Shown here: positions 47,930-60,246 of the stretch, piece by piece
Layout of the letters: each line of letters begins with the position of its first letter
How positions within the stretch are numbered: the first letter of the stretch is position 1
NCBI RefSeq assembly: GCF_020360975.1
Contig: NW_025408680.1
Span: forward strand, 1,302,001-1,366,000
Length of the DNA: 64,000 nucleotides
From: Hirsutella rhossiliensis
Lineage: Eukaryota; Ascomycota; Sordariomycetes; Hypocreales; Ophiocordycipitaceae
Direction of reading: 5' to 3'
The notes under the pieces: model-generated
Told to the model about the DNA's origin: nothing
What the model saw: the letters and a program-made list of their open reading frames with translations, nothing else
Database searches by the model: none
Position numbers and translations under genes: made by a program

Positions 47930-50900
47930 ATTAATATACCTATATAGTAAACTAGATTAACTAACTCTAGAGCTACTATATCGCCTTAGGATATAATACG
48001 CGAGATTATTACCCTTCGATAAGAGGTATAGTTACTTAGGAACGGAGGAGGCAACGGATAAGTTAGAGACCTTAGAGAAGTAGTTAAACTAAAGCAGCTA
48101 GGACTATTCGACGGTACTTATAGCACTCTTTAAGACTTTCTTACCTAACTTAAGGCCTACCACCGGTTTTACCCGACGAAACTTTCGAACCTAGTCGAAA
48201 AGGTACTCTACGTAGGAAATTATTTATCTAGAACGGCACTCGCTTAGTTTAGACCTATTATAAGGGACTATCTCGATAACTAACTAGCACAACGAAATAG
48301 CGAAACGGACGAAGTCTTTGCTAGTTTCTAAGGATTTAAAGAAGCTATTACTAAGGTATTCGGAACAACCGACGAAGAACGAGAAGCCGAATAGAAACTT
48401 CGAGAACTCCGATAAAGGACCTTAGCATTAGACTATGCTACTAAATTCCGTTAAGTTACCTTAAAACTTAAATAGGACGACGAACCCCTTATATCGCGAT
48501 TCTACGACGGACTTAAGGAAGAAGTTAAGGACGAACTCTATAAGGAAGATCGACCCGACGGCCTCTTAAACTATATCGCTATAGTAGTACGAATCGACGA
48601 TAGATAGTATACGCGACGCTAAGAAAAGAAATAAGGAAGAGGAAACTAGAACCCTTCCTATAGGAATAACTTTAACCGACGCGCTAACTATAAAAAGAAG
48701 CGCGAAACTCCTATTGCTTACGCCTATATAACTAACCTAAGTAGGATAGATCTAGATATAACATAGAAAAGCAAAGGAAAGTGTTTTAACTACGGGAAAC
48801 TTAGACATTACTCTAAAGAATATAGATAACCTCGTAAGGAGAAGAAAACCTACTAGGCACTAGCCCTAAAAGGTAAGAAACACCTAAACGCTACTAATAG
48901 ATAGGAACTAAAGTATAAACTCCTTAGTTAGACTATATACTATAACGACGAATATACGGTATACCTAAGCGATAAGAACGGTACCGGATAGTTCCTAAAG
49001 CCACTAAAGAAAACCCTTATAATAATATAACGAAGGGATCCTAAAACATAGAAATAAGTTAAATTCGTAGAACCGGAATACCCCTATCTTAAAGGAGTCT
49101 CCTAAGACTAGATTAGGAAGAATAGCAAACGATTCTAGGAAGATATACGAAATAAAAATCGATAATAACGACGGGCAGTCTATAAACAACATAATAAAGA
49201 AGATACGGACGTAGCCCTTATGCTTACGAAACTCGGACAATAACCTAAGGAGGAACAACGAAGTGTCGACGATATAAGCTCTAAAGAATAAGAAACACCT
49301 AGAGAAACGGAAGACAAGAACGAACTCATACTACCACCCTCGCTACTAAGGGAGAATACTACGATTAGAGAACACGCTCTATACTTTAAAGAATTCGAAG
49401 AAATACTTAAAATTAGAACCTAATAAACGCCTTAAATTCTCACGGAAAACTAATAAGCTATATTAATTCGATATTAACCGGCACTACGCGGAGGAGACTA
49501 CGCTATAGCTATCGCCGTAGTCGATACCTTTATAGCTCTATAACGAGAATAGCAACCACGAGGAGAATTTAGAGACGATCTATAAACACTACTTACTTAT
49601 AAACACTATAAGTATATTTTATAGATATTATACGTTTACCGAGATTATATAACATACTTCTAGATAAAGGCACGATATAACGCCTTCCCGGTTAGGTTCG
49701 AGGGATAAGTACTTTCGAAACCCTACTTAAGCATAGAACTAGACTACTAGAAAATCGATTAACGCTACCCGAACGACTAAGTTATATTATTAGAACCCGA
49801 TTACGGCATACTACTTAAATACCGCGATAATTACGGTTTATTAACGAGATATCTTTTAGAGATATATAAAATCTATAAACACGCTAAAATAGAAGAATAG
49901 TATAACGCTACTCGCTCTAAGGCATCCGAACCCTTAATCTTCTAAAGACTTACGCAACGAGTTAAATGCGACGAGGAAGATTATAACGAATATATATACC
50001 CGAACTATAAAGTTTATAAACACGGAAAAGCACGGGCATAGTATAAACGATATAACGGTGCACTAAAAGATTATTAGTAATATATACGAAGGCTATAAGC
50101 CGTATTTAACTAAGGAAGAATCGATATAGAAACACTACGTGTAAAATAGAAAGACGTAGAACGAAAACTCGACCTTTAGTACGAAAACGAATAGAATTAC
50201 AAAGCATAGTACGCAATTAACTATAAAGCAGTATAATATAAACGATATAGCGTTAAGAAATAAGAAATCTTTAATTAGCTATAAGAAATCAGTCTCTTAA
50301 GCCCCGACATAATACCACGCGACGAAAATATAAAAAAACGATATTAACAATAAATCGAAGAAGAATACCTAAATAAAACGAATAAGGACTAGGCAAAAAA
50401 CGAGGTACGCTATCTATAAAAGGGCTATAGACTAGCACGACACGATAAGATCTAAGGACCTTATGCATAGCAACGGTAAGCTATAGCGACTAAATAGTAT
50501 TAGATATCTAAATCGCGGGACATCACGTACGTATACTTTTAGACTGCGGCGCGATAGGCAATTACGTTTCACCTAGAGTCGTTAATCGTTACCGACTTAT
50601 ATAGAGATATAAGATAGATCTATATAAACTTACGAATATCGAAGGAGAGGCCTTTAACTATAATAACGGAATTATTAATATAGAGATTAATTACCTCGAT
50701 ATTAATATCTAGGGCCACGACGAATAAGTTAACTTCGATATTATAGATATTAGAGAACACGACCTTATATTAGGGCTTCTATAGCTATAAGAGAGCAACC
50801 TACTAATTAACTAGAAAACTAGCTAGCTACGTTAGAACGAAGACGTAAGTTTCTAGGACTAGTAGATTTAGGAGAAAGCAAAATTTTGCGATGATTTAGC

Positions 50901-53900
50901 TACTAAATAGGACAAAAGGGATAACCGTTTAAGCAAATTATTACGGGCTTTAGCGATATAAACAAAAACAGCAACCGAACCGGCGGACATAATAAAATCG
51001 ACTAATAAGACCTACGTACTAACTAACACGGCTATACAACCTAGCATCCGATATAAATAGAATAAAAGACATAATACGAAGATCCGAAGAGTTATTGCCA
51101 CTCTAAGGAAAGACCTTAAATAAATCAATAAAGAGCTCGAGTTAAGAGAAACTAGCTCTTAAAAGAAAGAACAAAGCCTATAAGACAAAATAAAGAACAT
51201 CCCCTAAGAATACCGGAAATATAATAAACTCTTTAAGGAAGAACTCGAGATAGGGTTACCCGAACATAGCTAATAGGACCACGAAATTTATCTTAAGGAT
51301 AGAATAACGCCGACGTTCTATAAAATCTATAACCTAAACGAAAAGCAACTATAAACGCTACGCGACTACCTCGATAAGAATCTACGAAAAGGATATATAC
51401 GAATATTAATATCCGAAGTAGGCTATCTAGTTATATTTATTCTAAAGAAAAACGGTAAGCTACGACTAGTTATCGACTATAGACGCTTAAACGATATTAT
51501 AATAAAGGACCGAATACTATTACCGCTTATATCGGAACTACGAGATCGACTATATAGCAAAAAATAGTTTATAGCCCTCGATCTTAAAGGCGCCTATAAC
51601 TTAATACGTATAAAGAAGGGACACGAATAGATAATAGCCTTTAAAACGAAATTCGGACTATTCGAATATCTAGTAATGCTATTTAGACTTATAAATGCAC
51701 TAGCTACCTTCTAATAGATAATTAACAATATCCTACGCGAATACTTAGATATCTTTATAGTAGTATACCTAGATAATATCCTAATCTTCTCGGATACCCT
51801 AGAAGAATATAAGGAACACGTCTATAAGGTACTCCGCGCACTTTAGAATGCGAAGTTACTAATTAAACTAGAGAAAAGTAAGTTCTATATATAGGAAGTA
51901 GACTTCCTCGGACACACGATCTTACTAGGAGAGATACGAATGCAATAAGATAAGATTAACTTAGTTAAAGAATAGCTAACGCTAAAGAACGTTAAGGACG
52001 TATAAAGTTTCCTAGGATTTATAAATTACTACCGACGATTTATTAAAGATTTCGGAAAGATCGTAGCACTACTATACGACTTAACGAAGAAGGAAAAAAA
52101 ATTTATATAGGACAATAAAGCTAACGAAGCTTTCGAATATATTAAGACTACGATTACGTAAGAACTAGTCTTAACTACCTTCGACCTAGAACAATAAATC
52201 GAACTCGAAACTAATATATTAGACTTTACTCTAGGAGCATAAATCGGATAAAAAGACGATAAAGGAAGACTATAACTAATTATATTTTACTCGAAAAAGC
52301 TATATAGCGCAGAACTTAATTACCCTATCTACGACAAAGAATTCCTCGCAATCATTTAAGCTTTTAAGGAATTTCGACACTACCTTCTCGGAAGCAAATA
52401 TAAAGTTAAGGTCTATATAGATTATAAGAATATCTTATATTTTATAACTATATAATAGTTAAACGGACGATAGATCCGATAGGCCGAACATTTATTAGAA
52501 TTCGACTACGAAATAATCTATAGAAAAGGAATAGAAAACGGTCGAGCTAATGCCCTTAGTCGACGAAGCGATTACGATATAGGAGCACCTATAGCGAAAG
52601 GACAGCTCCTAGAAATCAACGAAAATAAGAACTACTAGCAACGATAGCTAAACGCAATATTTAAAGTATAACCTAACGACTCGACTTACTAGAAGATCCT
52701 AAAATAGATAAAAGAATACGAAGTACCGAACGGATACGATATAGAATATTCGGAAGTTCTAATATATAAGAACAAAATCTAGATACTACTAGAATTACGA
52801 GATAAAGTTATATAAGATATACACGAATATCTAATATATAGACACTAAGGAATCTAAAGAATAATAGAACGGATTAGACGATAATATAACTTCCTATAGC
52901 TTAAGGAAGTAGTACGAAAAGTTATTAAAGAATGTAAACTTTACGCATAAAGTAAAGCTAAACGATATAAACTATACGGAGAATTACAACCGCTACTAGT
53001 ACTAGAAAAACCATAGGATTCGATAGCTTTCGACTATATTATAAAGCTACTACTATTAAAAGAACCTATAACTAACGTTAAGTACGATAGTATATTCGTT
53101 ATTACTAATAGACTAACGAAGTACGGGTACTTCTTACCGTATAAAGAAGTAAGTAATATAGAAGAGCTAGTATATATATTCCTACGAACTATTATTAGCA
53201 ATTATAGACTACCGAACGAGATTGTCTCTAATAGAGGAAGCACGTTTATAGCTAAATTTTAGCAAGCTCTTATAGTATAATTAGGGACGAAATATAAGCT
53301 TAGTATAGCTTATCACCTATAAATAGATAGATAAATAGAACGACTTAACTAAACGCTTAAATAATATTTACGATACTATATTAGCTACGAATAAAACGAT
53401 TAGGTTAAATAGCTACTAATAGCGCAACTAGCTTATAATAGCTTAGTCACGGAAACAACTAAGCTCTTACTAGTATACGCTAATTACGGATATAACCTAG
53501 AAGCATTTAAGGTTACTCGATAAGGACTATAAGCGGAACGAGCGATACTATAAGTAGATTAGCTACGAAAATTATATAAAGAAATGCAATAAGAACTTTA
53601 ATTCGTTAGAGAACGAATATCTACTTATTATAATCGGAAAAGATTATAAGGACTAATCTTTCGAGAGGGAGATATAGTCTACCTCGTACGACGAAATATT
53701 AAAATAAAACGACTAAGCAATAAATTAGATTTTAAGAAACTTAGACCGTTTAAGGTTAAGAAAGCTATTTTAAAAGTTAACTATAAACTTTCGCTACTAA
53801 CAATAATGCGGATATACCCGATATTTTATATCTTATTATTAGAACTAGTACCACGAAACGCTAAACTATAGGACAAAATCGAAGTCGATAATAATTAGGA

Positions 53901-53950
53901 ATATAAAGCCAAATAAATACTAGATATAAGAAAACAAGGTTAGTAATAGG
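47930..53950 (+). pseudogene. Gypsy-5 gag-pol remnant
   Basis: Gag with a zinc knuckle at 48782-48823 (C-F-N-Y-GKLRHYSKEY; second and third Cys changed to Tyr). Protease has LLDCGAIGNYV near 50535. The reverse transcriptase box is YLDN followed by ILIFS at 51766-51777 (YLDD before RIP). RNase H is near 52.2-52.6 kb. The integrase zinc region (H-x-H with C-x2-C remnants) lies near 52.8-52.95 kb, and a catalytic core with FVITNRLTKYGYFLPYKE near 53.1 kb. RIP stops and Asp-to-Asn changes inactivate it. Confidence 0.87.
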
Positions 53951-54009
53951 AATACCTTATTAAGTAGAAGGGATACGGGCTAGAGGAAAATACCTAGGAA
54001 CCACTTAAG

Positions 54010-54660
54010 CACTTAACCTACTACGGCTCTCTACTCCGATAGTTCTACTAGGCGAACCCTTAATCGGAAATATAGGGTTACTAAGAATAGCATCTTAATC
54101 TAATACGTCTAAGGCACTAAACGATTAAACCTCGCTAATAGCAATAGTTTCCTTATTCGATAAACGAACCGATTTATCTCGAGAAGAACGCGTTATACTA
54201 TCTTCTTTATCAATAGCTTATATACCCCGCTAAAACAACTTACTACCTCGGTCCTTTAGGAAACGCTTCTATTTCCTAATCCGAGCTAGGCGAGCTATCG
54301 CTTCCTCTAACGCTTCTTTTACTTTCCGTTCGTCCGAATTAATCTTTTGCTATTAATTTATAATACGACGAACTAGAAAAGAAGGAATATTAGTAAAAAG
54401 AACGATAAGGAAGGAAAGGGATAAAACGAACGGGCGGACGCTATATTATAACTATTATAAGAACGGCCTATAGAGGCATATTTAGAACACCGATTAGAAC
54501 GCTCGCCGACTTTATAAGTTAAGCCTAACCGAAAACAACGGGAGCAAGGCATAATTTTAACACCGTAGATCTCGGTCTAGGATGCTAGCTCCGATCGTTA
54601 ACGCGATTTATCGGAATTACGGGAATAGGATTTTTAAACACGACTAGATATACTATTAGT
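54010..54660 (-). pseudogene. Antisense zinc-motif ORF in Gypsy-5
   Basis: A minus-strand frame between the end of pol and the 3' LTR, opposite to the element. It starts near IYGVKIMPCSRCFRLGL, with CSRC at 54535-54546 intact, followed by RSNRCS-Y and GRSY, i.e. a C-x2-C ... C-x2-C-x5-C pattern with some Cys mutated to Tyr. Downstream comes a helical KEALEEAIARLARIRK-KRFL segment and RGSKLF-RG. Stops fall at Trp and Gln codons, so it was translated in the past. Similar Cys-cluster plus helix proteins are common next to Gypsy elements in ascomycete genomes; their function is unknown. Confidence 0.6.
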
Positions 54661-54787
54661 AGCATATCCTAAAAGGATAAAAGAACAAGGAACGACACAC
54701 TTACGCACGACGCGACAAGGGTATATTTATATACGGCGGCTAAAACAGCAGGTCTTAGGGATAAGACTAAAAGGAGGGGAGGCATCC

Positions 54788-55271
54788 TATTACGACCACG
54801 GTCTAGCGAACCGCGGGGACCAACATATATTACGAGGTCACGTAACGTAGGGAGCAAGGAACATTAGACGGACCGACGGGCTAATTAAGTTTAGAGCGAC
54901 GGGTCACTCTAGCGCTCTAACGCTCTACGGCTAGGATCGCAGGATCACTCTAGCGCTCTAGCGCTCCTAGACAACGGGATCACCTAGCGCTCTCGGCGAT
55001 CTAGGGAAGCTCTCGAGATATATAAGGAAGGAACGGAATACTCCTTTAGATAGATAGCTCGATAGCTTTTAATATTATAATTATTACGATCTCTATTACG
55101 ATCTTATCTTTAATTCCGATTACTTAATTACCTAGTTATAGTCTACGGTCTACGACCTCCGACTTATTACTAACGTAATATACTTATTATTGCTTAGACC
55201 ACGCCCTATTATATCTACTAATATAAACCCCTCGATAGGTTTATCCCTTAGGAATAACACCGGTCGTTATA
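54788..55271 (+). repeat. Gypsy-5 3' LTR (484 bp)
   Basis: Same length as 47391-47874. Starts TATTACGACC and ends CGGTCGTTATA, followed by ATTAC. Confidence 0.93.
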
Positions 55272-55276
55272 ATTAC

Positions 55277-55511
55277 CCTAGCTTAGCTACCTAATACCCT
55301 TAGTTTTAGTAGTATTTTACTCCTAAATTAGCCGCCTTATGCCCCTAGTATTAGTCGTACTAGGTTATATCCTAGATAAGATATAAGTTATTCCTTATAC
55401 TAACCTTAGAAATCTATATAACTCTACTACGATTCCCTATTAGCGCGACTCCCGCCTAAATACCGCGGGAGACCGATAGGGACATCGGTTAATTCTTTCG
55501 CCCTAGGTATT
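55277..55511 (+). other. 3' non-coding remainder of Gypsy-4
   Basis: The part of Gypsy-4 between the Gypsy-5 insertion point and the Gypsy-4 3' LTR. No coding frame is seen. Confidence 0.7.
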
Positions 55512-56217
55512 TATTACGGGATACCTTACGGTCGATAATCTAGGTACCTATAACGATATCGGCCTTCCCTAGGGAAGTTACCCTTAACTCCCTAAGGCTC
55601 CCCGCGGAAGAAGGAACCTAAAAGCTACTATATAAACTCTAGGAAATTACCCGGAAATCCTAGAAACGATAACCGAGCGGATTATACGGACGTTTTATAG
55701 AGATTTCCCTTAAGGATATATTATATAGGGAATATACTACGATTTCCTAAGTAATAATAGCTCTTTAAGGATTATACCGATATTTCCCTAAGAAGTTACT
55801 ACGAGAATATAGTAGGGAAATTATAAAGAAATACTTATACTTACCTAAGGAAAATACTAGGAAATACCGCTAATACGCTATACTACTATTATACGATTAT
55901 AAGGTTAAGATATTACTCGGTTAAAACCCTAAGTAAGGTCTTACGCTCGCTATAGTATATATAGAAGATAGAGAACCCGCTAGATCTTAGGCGGGTAGAG
56001 AAGAATATAGATAGTTATTACTACTCTTACTTTAACTTATAAGACCGGTAGCTAGTCTATATTTAACGCGCGTAATAATATATAGTAGCTAGTCTATATA
56101 ATACGTTTAATTATATATAGTAGCTAGTCTATTTAATTACCCGTTAAACCTATACTAGATCTAGGTAGACGGTAAGGTTAACGTACTAGCCTTATACTAA
56201 GGGACTAGTATATAATA
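55512..56217 (+). repeat. Gypsy-4 3' LTR (706 bp)
   Basis: Matches 38800-39505 in length and ends, followed by TATAT, which rejoins SINE copy 2. Confidence 0.92.
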
Positions 56218-56745
56218 TATATAGCGTTAATCGGTAGTATAAGCTTTTTTAGTTAACGGTTAATTATATAATTATCTCTAACCTTATCCTATAATAATAT
56301 CTTCCTAGGCTCTGCCTTATTTTTTCCGCCGTAAGGCTTAGCGGGCTATTTTTTATTAATGCCGGCCTTTAGCTAGGCTAGTAGTCGGGTTATCGCACCG
56401 GCTTCGCGCCGTACTTATCGAGTTACTAGTATCGGCCCTAGGTTTTTATTTTCCCGGTTAGGGGGCCCGGACCGGGGTTAGGGGGAGGTCCTAACGAATT
56501 CGTCGCTAGGTCTAGGTAGGCGAGGTCCGGGCCGGCCTACTTATAGCAGGGCTAGACTACTAGTATATTTATAAGCGTTTCTAAAAGAGCTAATTAGCTA
56601 ATTAATAAGTAGGTTAGCGTAGTTTACTAGTCTAACTAAAAATTAATCGTGCCCTTAGCTAGGTTTAAACTAACTTTAGCGTTATAGCTAGTAAGCTTCC
56701 TAGGTATATAACTACTATACTATAGGGGTTACCTTTTAGTATTAT

Positions 56746-58050
56746 ATTAATAATATATTATAAAGTATAGGAATTATAGTAATCTATTATACTTATCTAG
56801 CTAGCTTATATACGCTATTATATATATAGATAAGGCTATATAGCTAGTATTATAGCCTCCTTTCTCCCTTAAAAAGTAAAAGATAGATAAAAATATAATA
56901 TACTAGTTAACCCTACCCTTTATATATAAAGAGACCTATTAATACTAATTAGTAGTTAACTTAGTTAATTATAAAATAGTAAGGAAGAAGAAATAGATTA
57001 TAGCCCTTAAAGGTATATTAAACCTATATCTTTAGTAACGCTATATCTATATACTTAAAGAGAGCTATCTATACTAAGAATAAGGATATCTCCTTTTACC
57101 TAACTTATAGAGAGACCCTTTTAAGCTATTAATCGGCTACTTAATACTAATTAATAGTATGACTTATATCGTAACCCTTAACCCTTAATACTATATAAAG
57201 AATCTCCCTAAGACTAAATTTATAATAGTAAGCTTAAACCTAGCCCTAGCTAGCTAAATTAAGGAACTAATAAAATAGATAACTATCTTATAAAGCCTCT
57301 ATAAGTATATTAACGTAATACTTTAAGATAACTATATTATACTAAAAGAAGAAGATAAGATTATAGTTATAACTTATATCGTATAATTTATATTATATAG
57401 CGAATATAGTATATATATATATAGTATTATAATCTTTAAATACTTTTAAGAGTATTTTAAGGATTAAACTAAAGCTATATAAAAGAAAGGCTAATAAGAC
57501 TATAAAAGAGAATTATAGATTCTCTTTTATAGGTATAGTATTTATATAAGAAGGAAGAAAGGTTTATTAATTAAATAATTTATTACCTTATAAATAGCTA
57601 AAAACCTCTTTATTTAGCTAGATAATAAGTTTATAATAATAGAATTTAATAAGGGAATATTAGTATATCGTAGGTAAGCCTAAAAGGTAATATAGCTATA
57701 GGCCCTACTCCCTTTATTAAACGTTACCCTTAGTATTAAACTATAAACCCCTTTACTTTTATCTTAAACCCTAGCTCCCTTAACTCTAACTATAGTAGCC
57801 CTAACTCCTATAGCCCTAGCTCTAACCCTTATAGCCCTAGTATATATACTAACTTAACGAACGCTATACTTAATAACCTATTAGTTTTAGCTTTTTAATA
57901 CTATTTAAGACTAAGCCCTTATCGCTAAAGCCCTTAAAGCCCTTATATAAGTAAATATAATTACGCTTATTATAACTATACCTCTTAATATATATATAAG
58001 GCTTTTACTAAATAATATCTTAAATACCCTTATTAATATAGATATATAAC
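56746..58050. other. Unassigned RIP-degraded stretch
   Basis: Very AT-rich. A plus-strand frame with few breaks apart from TAA/TAG runs through 57.2-57.7 kb (for example YFQEYFKDQTKAI-like), and a Pro/Ser-rich reading occurs near 57780-57850. By position, the Gypsy pol fragment at 37.4-38.5 kb should continue here after the SINE, but I cannot recognise the rest of reverse transcriptase. No gene is called. Confidence 0.3.
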
Positions 58051-58824
58051 CCTCGTAGTATAATAGTTATATACCTAGGAAGCTTACTAGCTATAATACT
58101 AAAGTTAGTTTAAATCTAGCTAAGGGTATAATTAATTTTTAGTTAGACTAATAGATTACGCTAACCTACTTACTAATTAGCTAATTAGCGCTTCTAGAAG
58201 CGCTTATAAATATACTAAGAGTCTAGCCCCGCTATAAGTAGGCCGGCCTAGACCTCGCCTACTTAGACCTAGTAATAAATTTATTAGGACCTCCCCTTAA
58301 CCCCGGTCTAGGCCCCCTAACTAGGAAAATAAAAACCTAGGGCCGATACTAGTAACTTAATAAGTATAGTATAAAGCTAGTATAATAACCTAACTACCGG
58401 CCTAGCTAAAGGCTAGTATTAATAAAAAATATCCCGCTAAGCCTTATAGTAGAAAAATAAAATAGAGCTTAAAAAGATATTATTATAAGATAAGGTTAAA
58501 GATAATTATATAATAATTAACTATTAACTAAAAACGCTTATACTACTAATTAATACTATATACCCTATATATATAAAGAAGTTACTTTCTAAGGTTACTT
58601 TATAGTAGGGCTAATATAATTCTAACTAACTATAATAATACCTAAGATAGCTAGTATAAGATTACTATATATTATAACCGCGACCTAGTATAAGGGCGGA
58701 CTAGCTATAAAAGAAGGGAGGGTATTCTTTTAAGTACTTTAGTTTTTCCCTCTTATTTAACGCTAAAGTTTTAAATACCTTTAAAAAGGTTACTAGTATA
58801 ATCTTAATAATAATAATAATAATA
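58051..58824 (+). mobile_element. tRNA-derived SINE, copy 3
   Basis: About 774 bp in the opposite orientation to copies 1 and 2. It has the clearest tRNA-like head: CCTCGTAGTATAATAGTT at the 5' end with A box 58056-58068, and B-box-like AGTTTAAATCT at 58107-58117, 51 nt apart as in tRNA genes. It ends in a (TAA)n tail at about 58805-58824. A clean target duplication is not visible. Confidence 0.72.
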
Positions 58825-58829
58825 AGAAC

Positions 58830-60186
58830 TTAGCTATTAATATCTAGGCCTTCCCTTTAAAGGTTTTTATTAGTTAGTTTACGCCCTCTTTTATTAATAG
58901 TAAGATATAGGTCGGTTTTAGTAGTAGCCTATAATAGAGTCTAGCTTACCTTTCTATATTTTAAAGCTTAGTATTATTAGCGCTAAATTCCTTTAAAAAC
59001 TTATACTAGTAAGCCCTCCTTACCTCGCGGACGGTCTACTTTTAAGCCGCTATCGCTTTATATAGGTCTTTTTAGTTTACCTTACTCCTTACCCTCTTAG
59101 CCCCCTTTATTACCCTTCTTACTTTTAAGGTAAACTATACGTTACTTTTAAGTAATACCTACTCTTAGCGCGGAACTATAGCTATCGCGATCTATATTAA
59201 GGTAGCGAAGATATAGTTAAAGTCTTAGTTAATATCCTTTAGCGTCTTAAGTATTAGCTAGTATAGTCCTAGCTAAGATATAGTCTTAGCTTTAACTAGC
59301 TTAGCTTTTACTTCTTTTTACCTTAGGGCTAGTTTAGGCGCTTATACTTAGGTATCGATTTATATTATAATAGTTTAAGGGATATATTTTAACTTAGTTA
59401 GGTCTAAGTTAAGCTTAGTATATTATATCTTAGTTTCTAGTATTACTTATACTAAGTTAATAGTACTATCCCTTTAACTATAGAAAATTCTTATATACTC
59501 CCTTCTTAAAGTAGTAAGTTTAAGTTATAGTCTTATCGCCTTTTATATAAGTTATATTATACTATCTAAGGTTCTATTATATTTATCCTTAAGTAAGTAA
59601 TAGATATTAAAGTTCCTTACTATTACTATAAGATACTTTAATTTAATTATACTTAGTTCTTATAATACTCTAGTCTTTATAGATCTTAGTAGTAAGTAAA
59701 TCGCTTATAGTTTAGTACCGTCCTTAAATACTACCTTACTTTAGTTTAGTTTAAATTAAAGCGACTACGTTCTTAGCTTAAGCCTTTTTATATATATAAC
59801 GTATACCTCTCCTCCTTATAAACTAAGCTATAAGGCGCTACTTTAAGGGGCGGGGCCCTACCTCTTAGTATAGCTTTTACTTCTTATAGTACTATTAAGT
59901 TAAAGCTAGCTTAGTAGTAAAGCGCTAGCTATATTAGCTTATATCTCTTTTATATATTTTAAAATAATACTTTTAGTTATTTTAATAAGTAAGATTATAC
60001 CCCTATAGATATTAGCCCGTTAAAAGGATAAGACCCTTAGTACTCTTTATCTAACTTACTTTTAAGTATACTTAAAGGCTTTATAAAGACCTTTATTATT
60101 TAATAAGGTATCTTCCTTAATTATAGTTAATTTAAATTTTATTTTTCCCCTTTTAAAGTAATAGCTACTAGTTACGCGACTTTAAT
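58830..60186 (-). pseudogene. LINE endonuclease fragment
   Basis: The minus-strand reading shows NIQKRYKLI-LALYY-ASFNLIVL-EV near 60.0 kb, SLVYKEERYTLYI near 59.8 kb and an IGNFNIYY-L-D-like stretch near 59.6 kb. These resemble the N-terminal AP-endonuclease domain of fungal LINEs (NVQ, LQE, GDFN motifs). It is heavily mutated and lacks the reverse transcriptase. Truncated near SINE copy 3. Confidence 0.5.
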
Positions 60187-60246
60187 AGAGATAAAGAGTT
60201 ATAGTATAAAGAAATCTCTAAGACTTATATTAATAACCTAAGACCC

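Larger units (their letters stand above)
47391..55271 (+). mobile_element. Gypsy-5, Ty3/Gypsy retrotransposon
   Basis: A complete 7881-bp element with 484-bp LTRs and a perfect ATTAC duplication (47386-47390, 55272-55276), inserted in the 3' non-coding part of Gypsy-4. The sense strand is plus. It carries gag, protease, reverse transcriptase, RNase H and integrase, plus an antisense zinc-motif ORF before the 3' LTR. It is the youngest member of the three-level nest. Confidence 0.93.
38800..56217 (+). mobile_element. Gypsy-4, Ty3/Gypsy retrotransposon with chromodomain and extra ORF
   Basis: Two 706-bp LTRs (38800-39505, 55512-56217) and a perfect TATAT duplication (38795-38799, 56218-56222). 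The span is 17418 bp, of which 7886 bp are Gypsy-5 and its duplication, so about 9.5 kb originally. The domain order reverse transcriptase, integrase, chromodomain is that of chromoviruses. An additional frame follows pol. The element is inserted in SINE copy 2. Confidence 0.92.
38538..56729 (-). mobile_element. tRNA-derived SINE, copy 2, split by Gypsy-4
   Basis: The two halves, 38538-38799 and 56223-56729, together make about 769 bp and align with copy 1. A 16-bp target duplication (TACCTTTTAGTATTAT) lies at 38522-38537 and 56730-56745. The (TTA)n end is on the left, so the sense strand is minus. Gypsy-4 is inserted with a TATAT duplication at a site that is intact in copy 1 (near 7590). 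Confidence 0.8.

Noticed and set aside
49004..49258. 84-codon minus-strand hydrophobic frame
   Set aside because: Antisense of Gypsy-5 gag-pol; AT-rich antisense sequence gives Phe/Leu/Ile-rich pseudo-membrane proteins.
54669..54857. 62-codon minus-strand frame
   Set aside because: Spans the Gypsy-5 3' LTR border, and the zinc-motif frame next to it is in another phase.
57770..57850. CCCTAA/CCCTAG-like repeats resembling telomeric sequence
   Set aside because: The spacing is irregular (CCCTAACTCC, CCCTAGCTCTAA), no run of perfect TTAGGG units exists, and it may be coding for a Pro/Ser-rich stretch in a RIP background.
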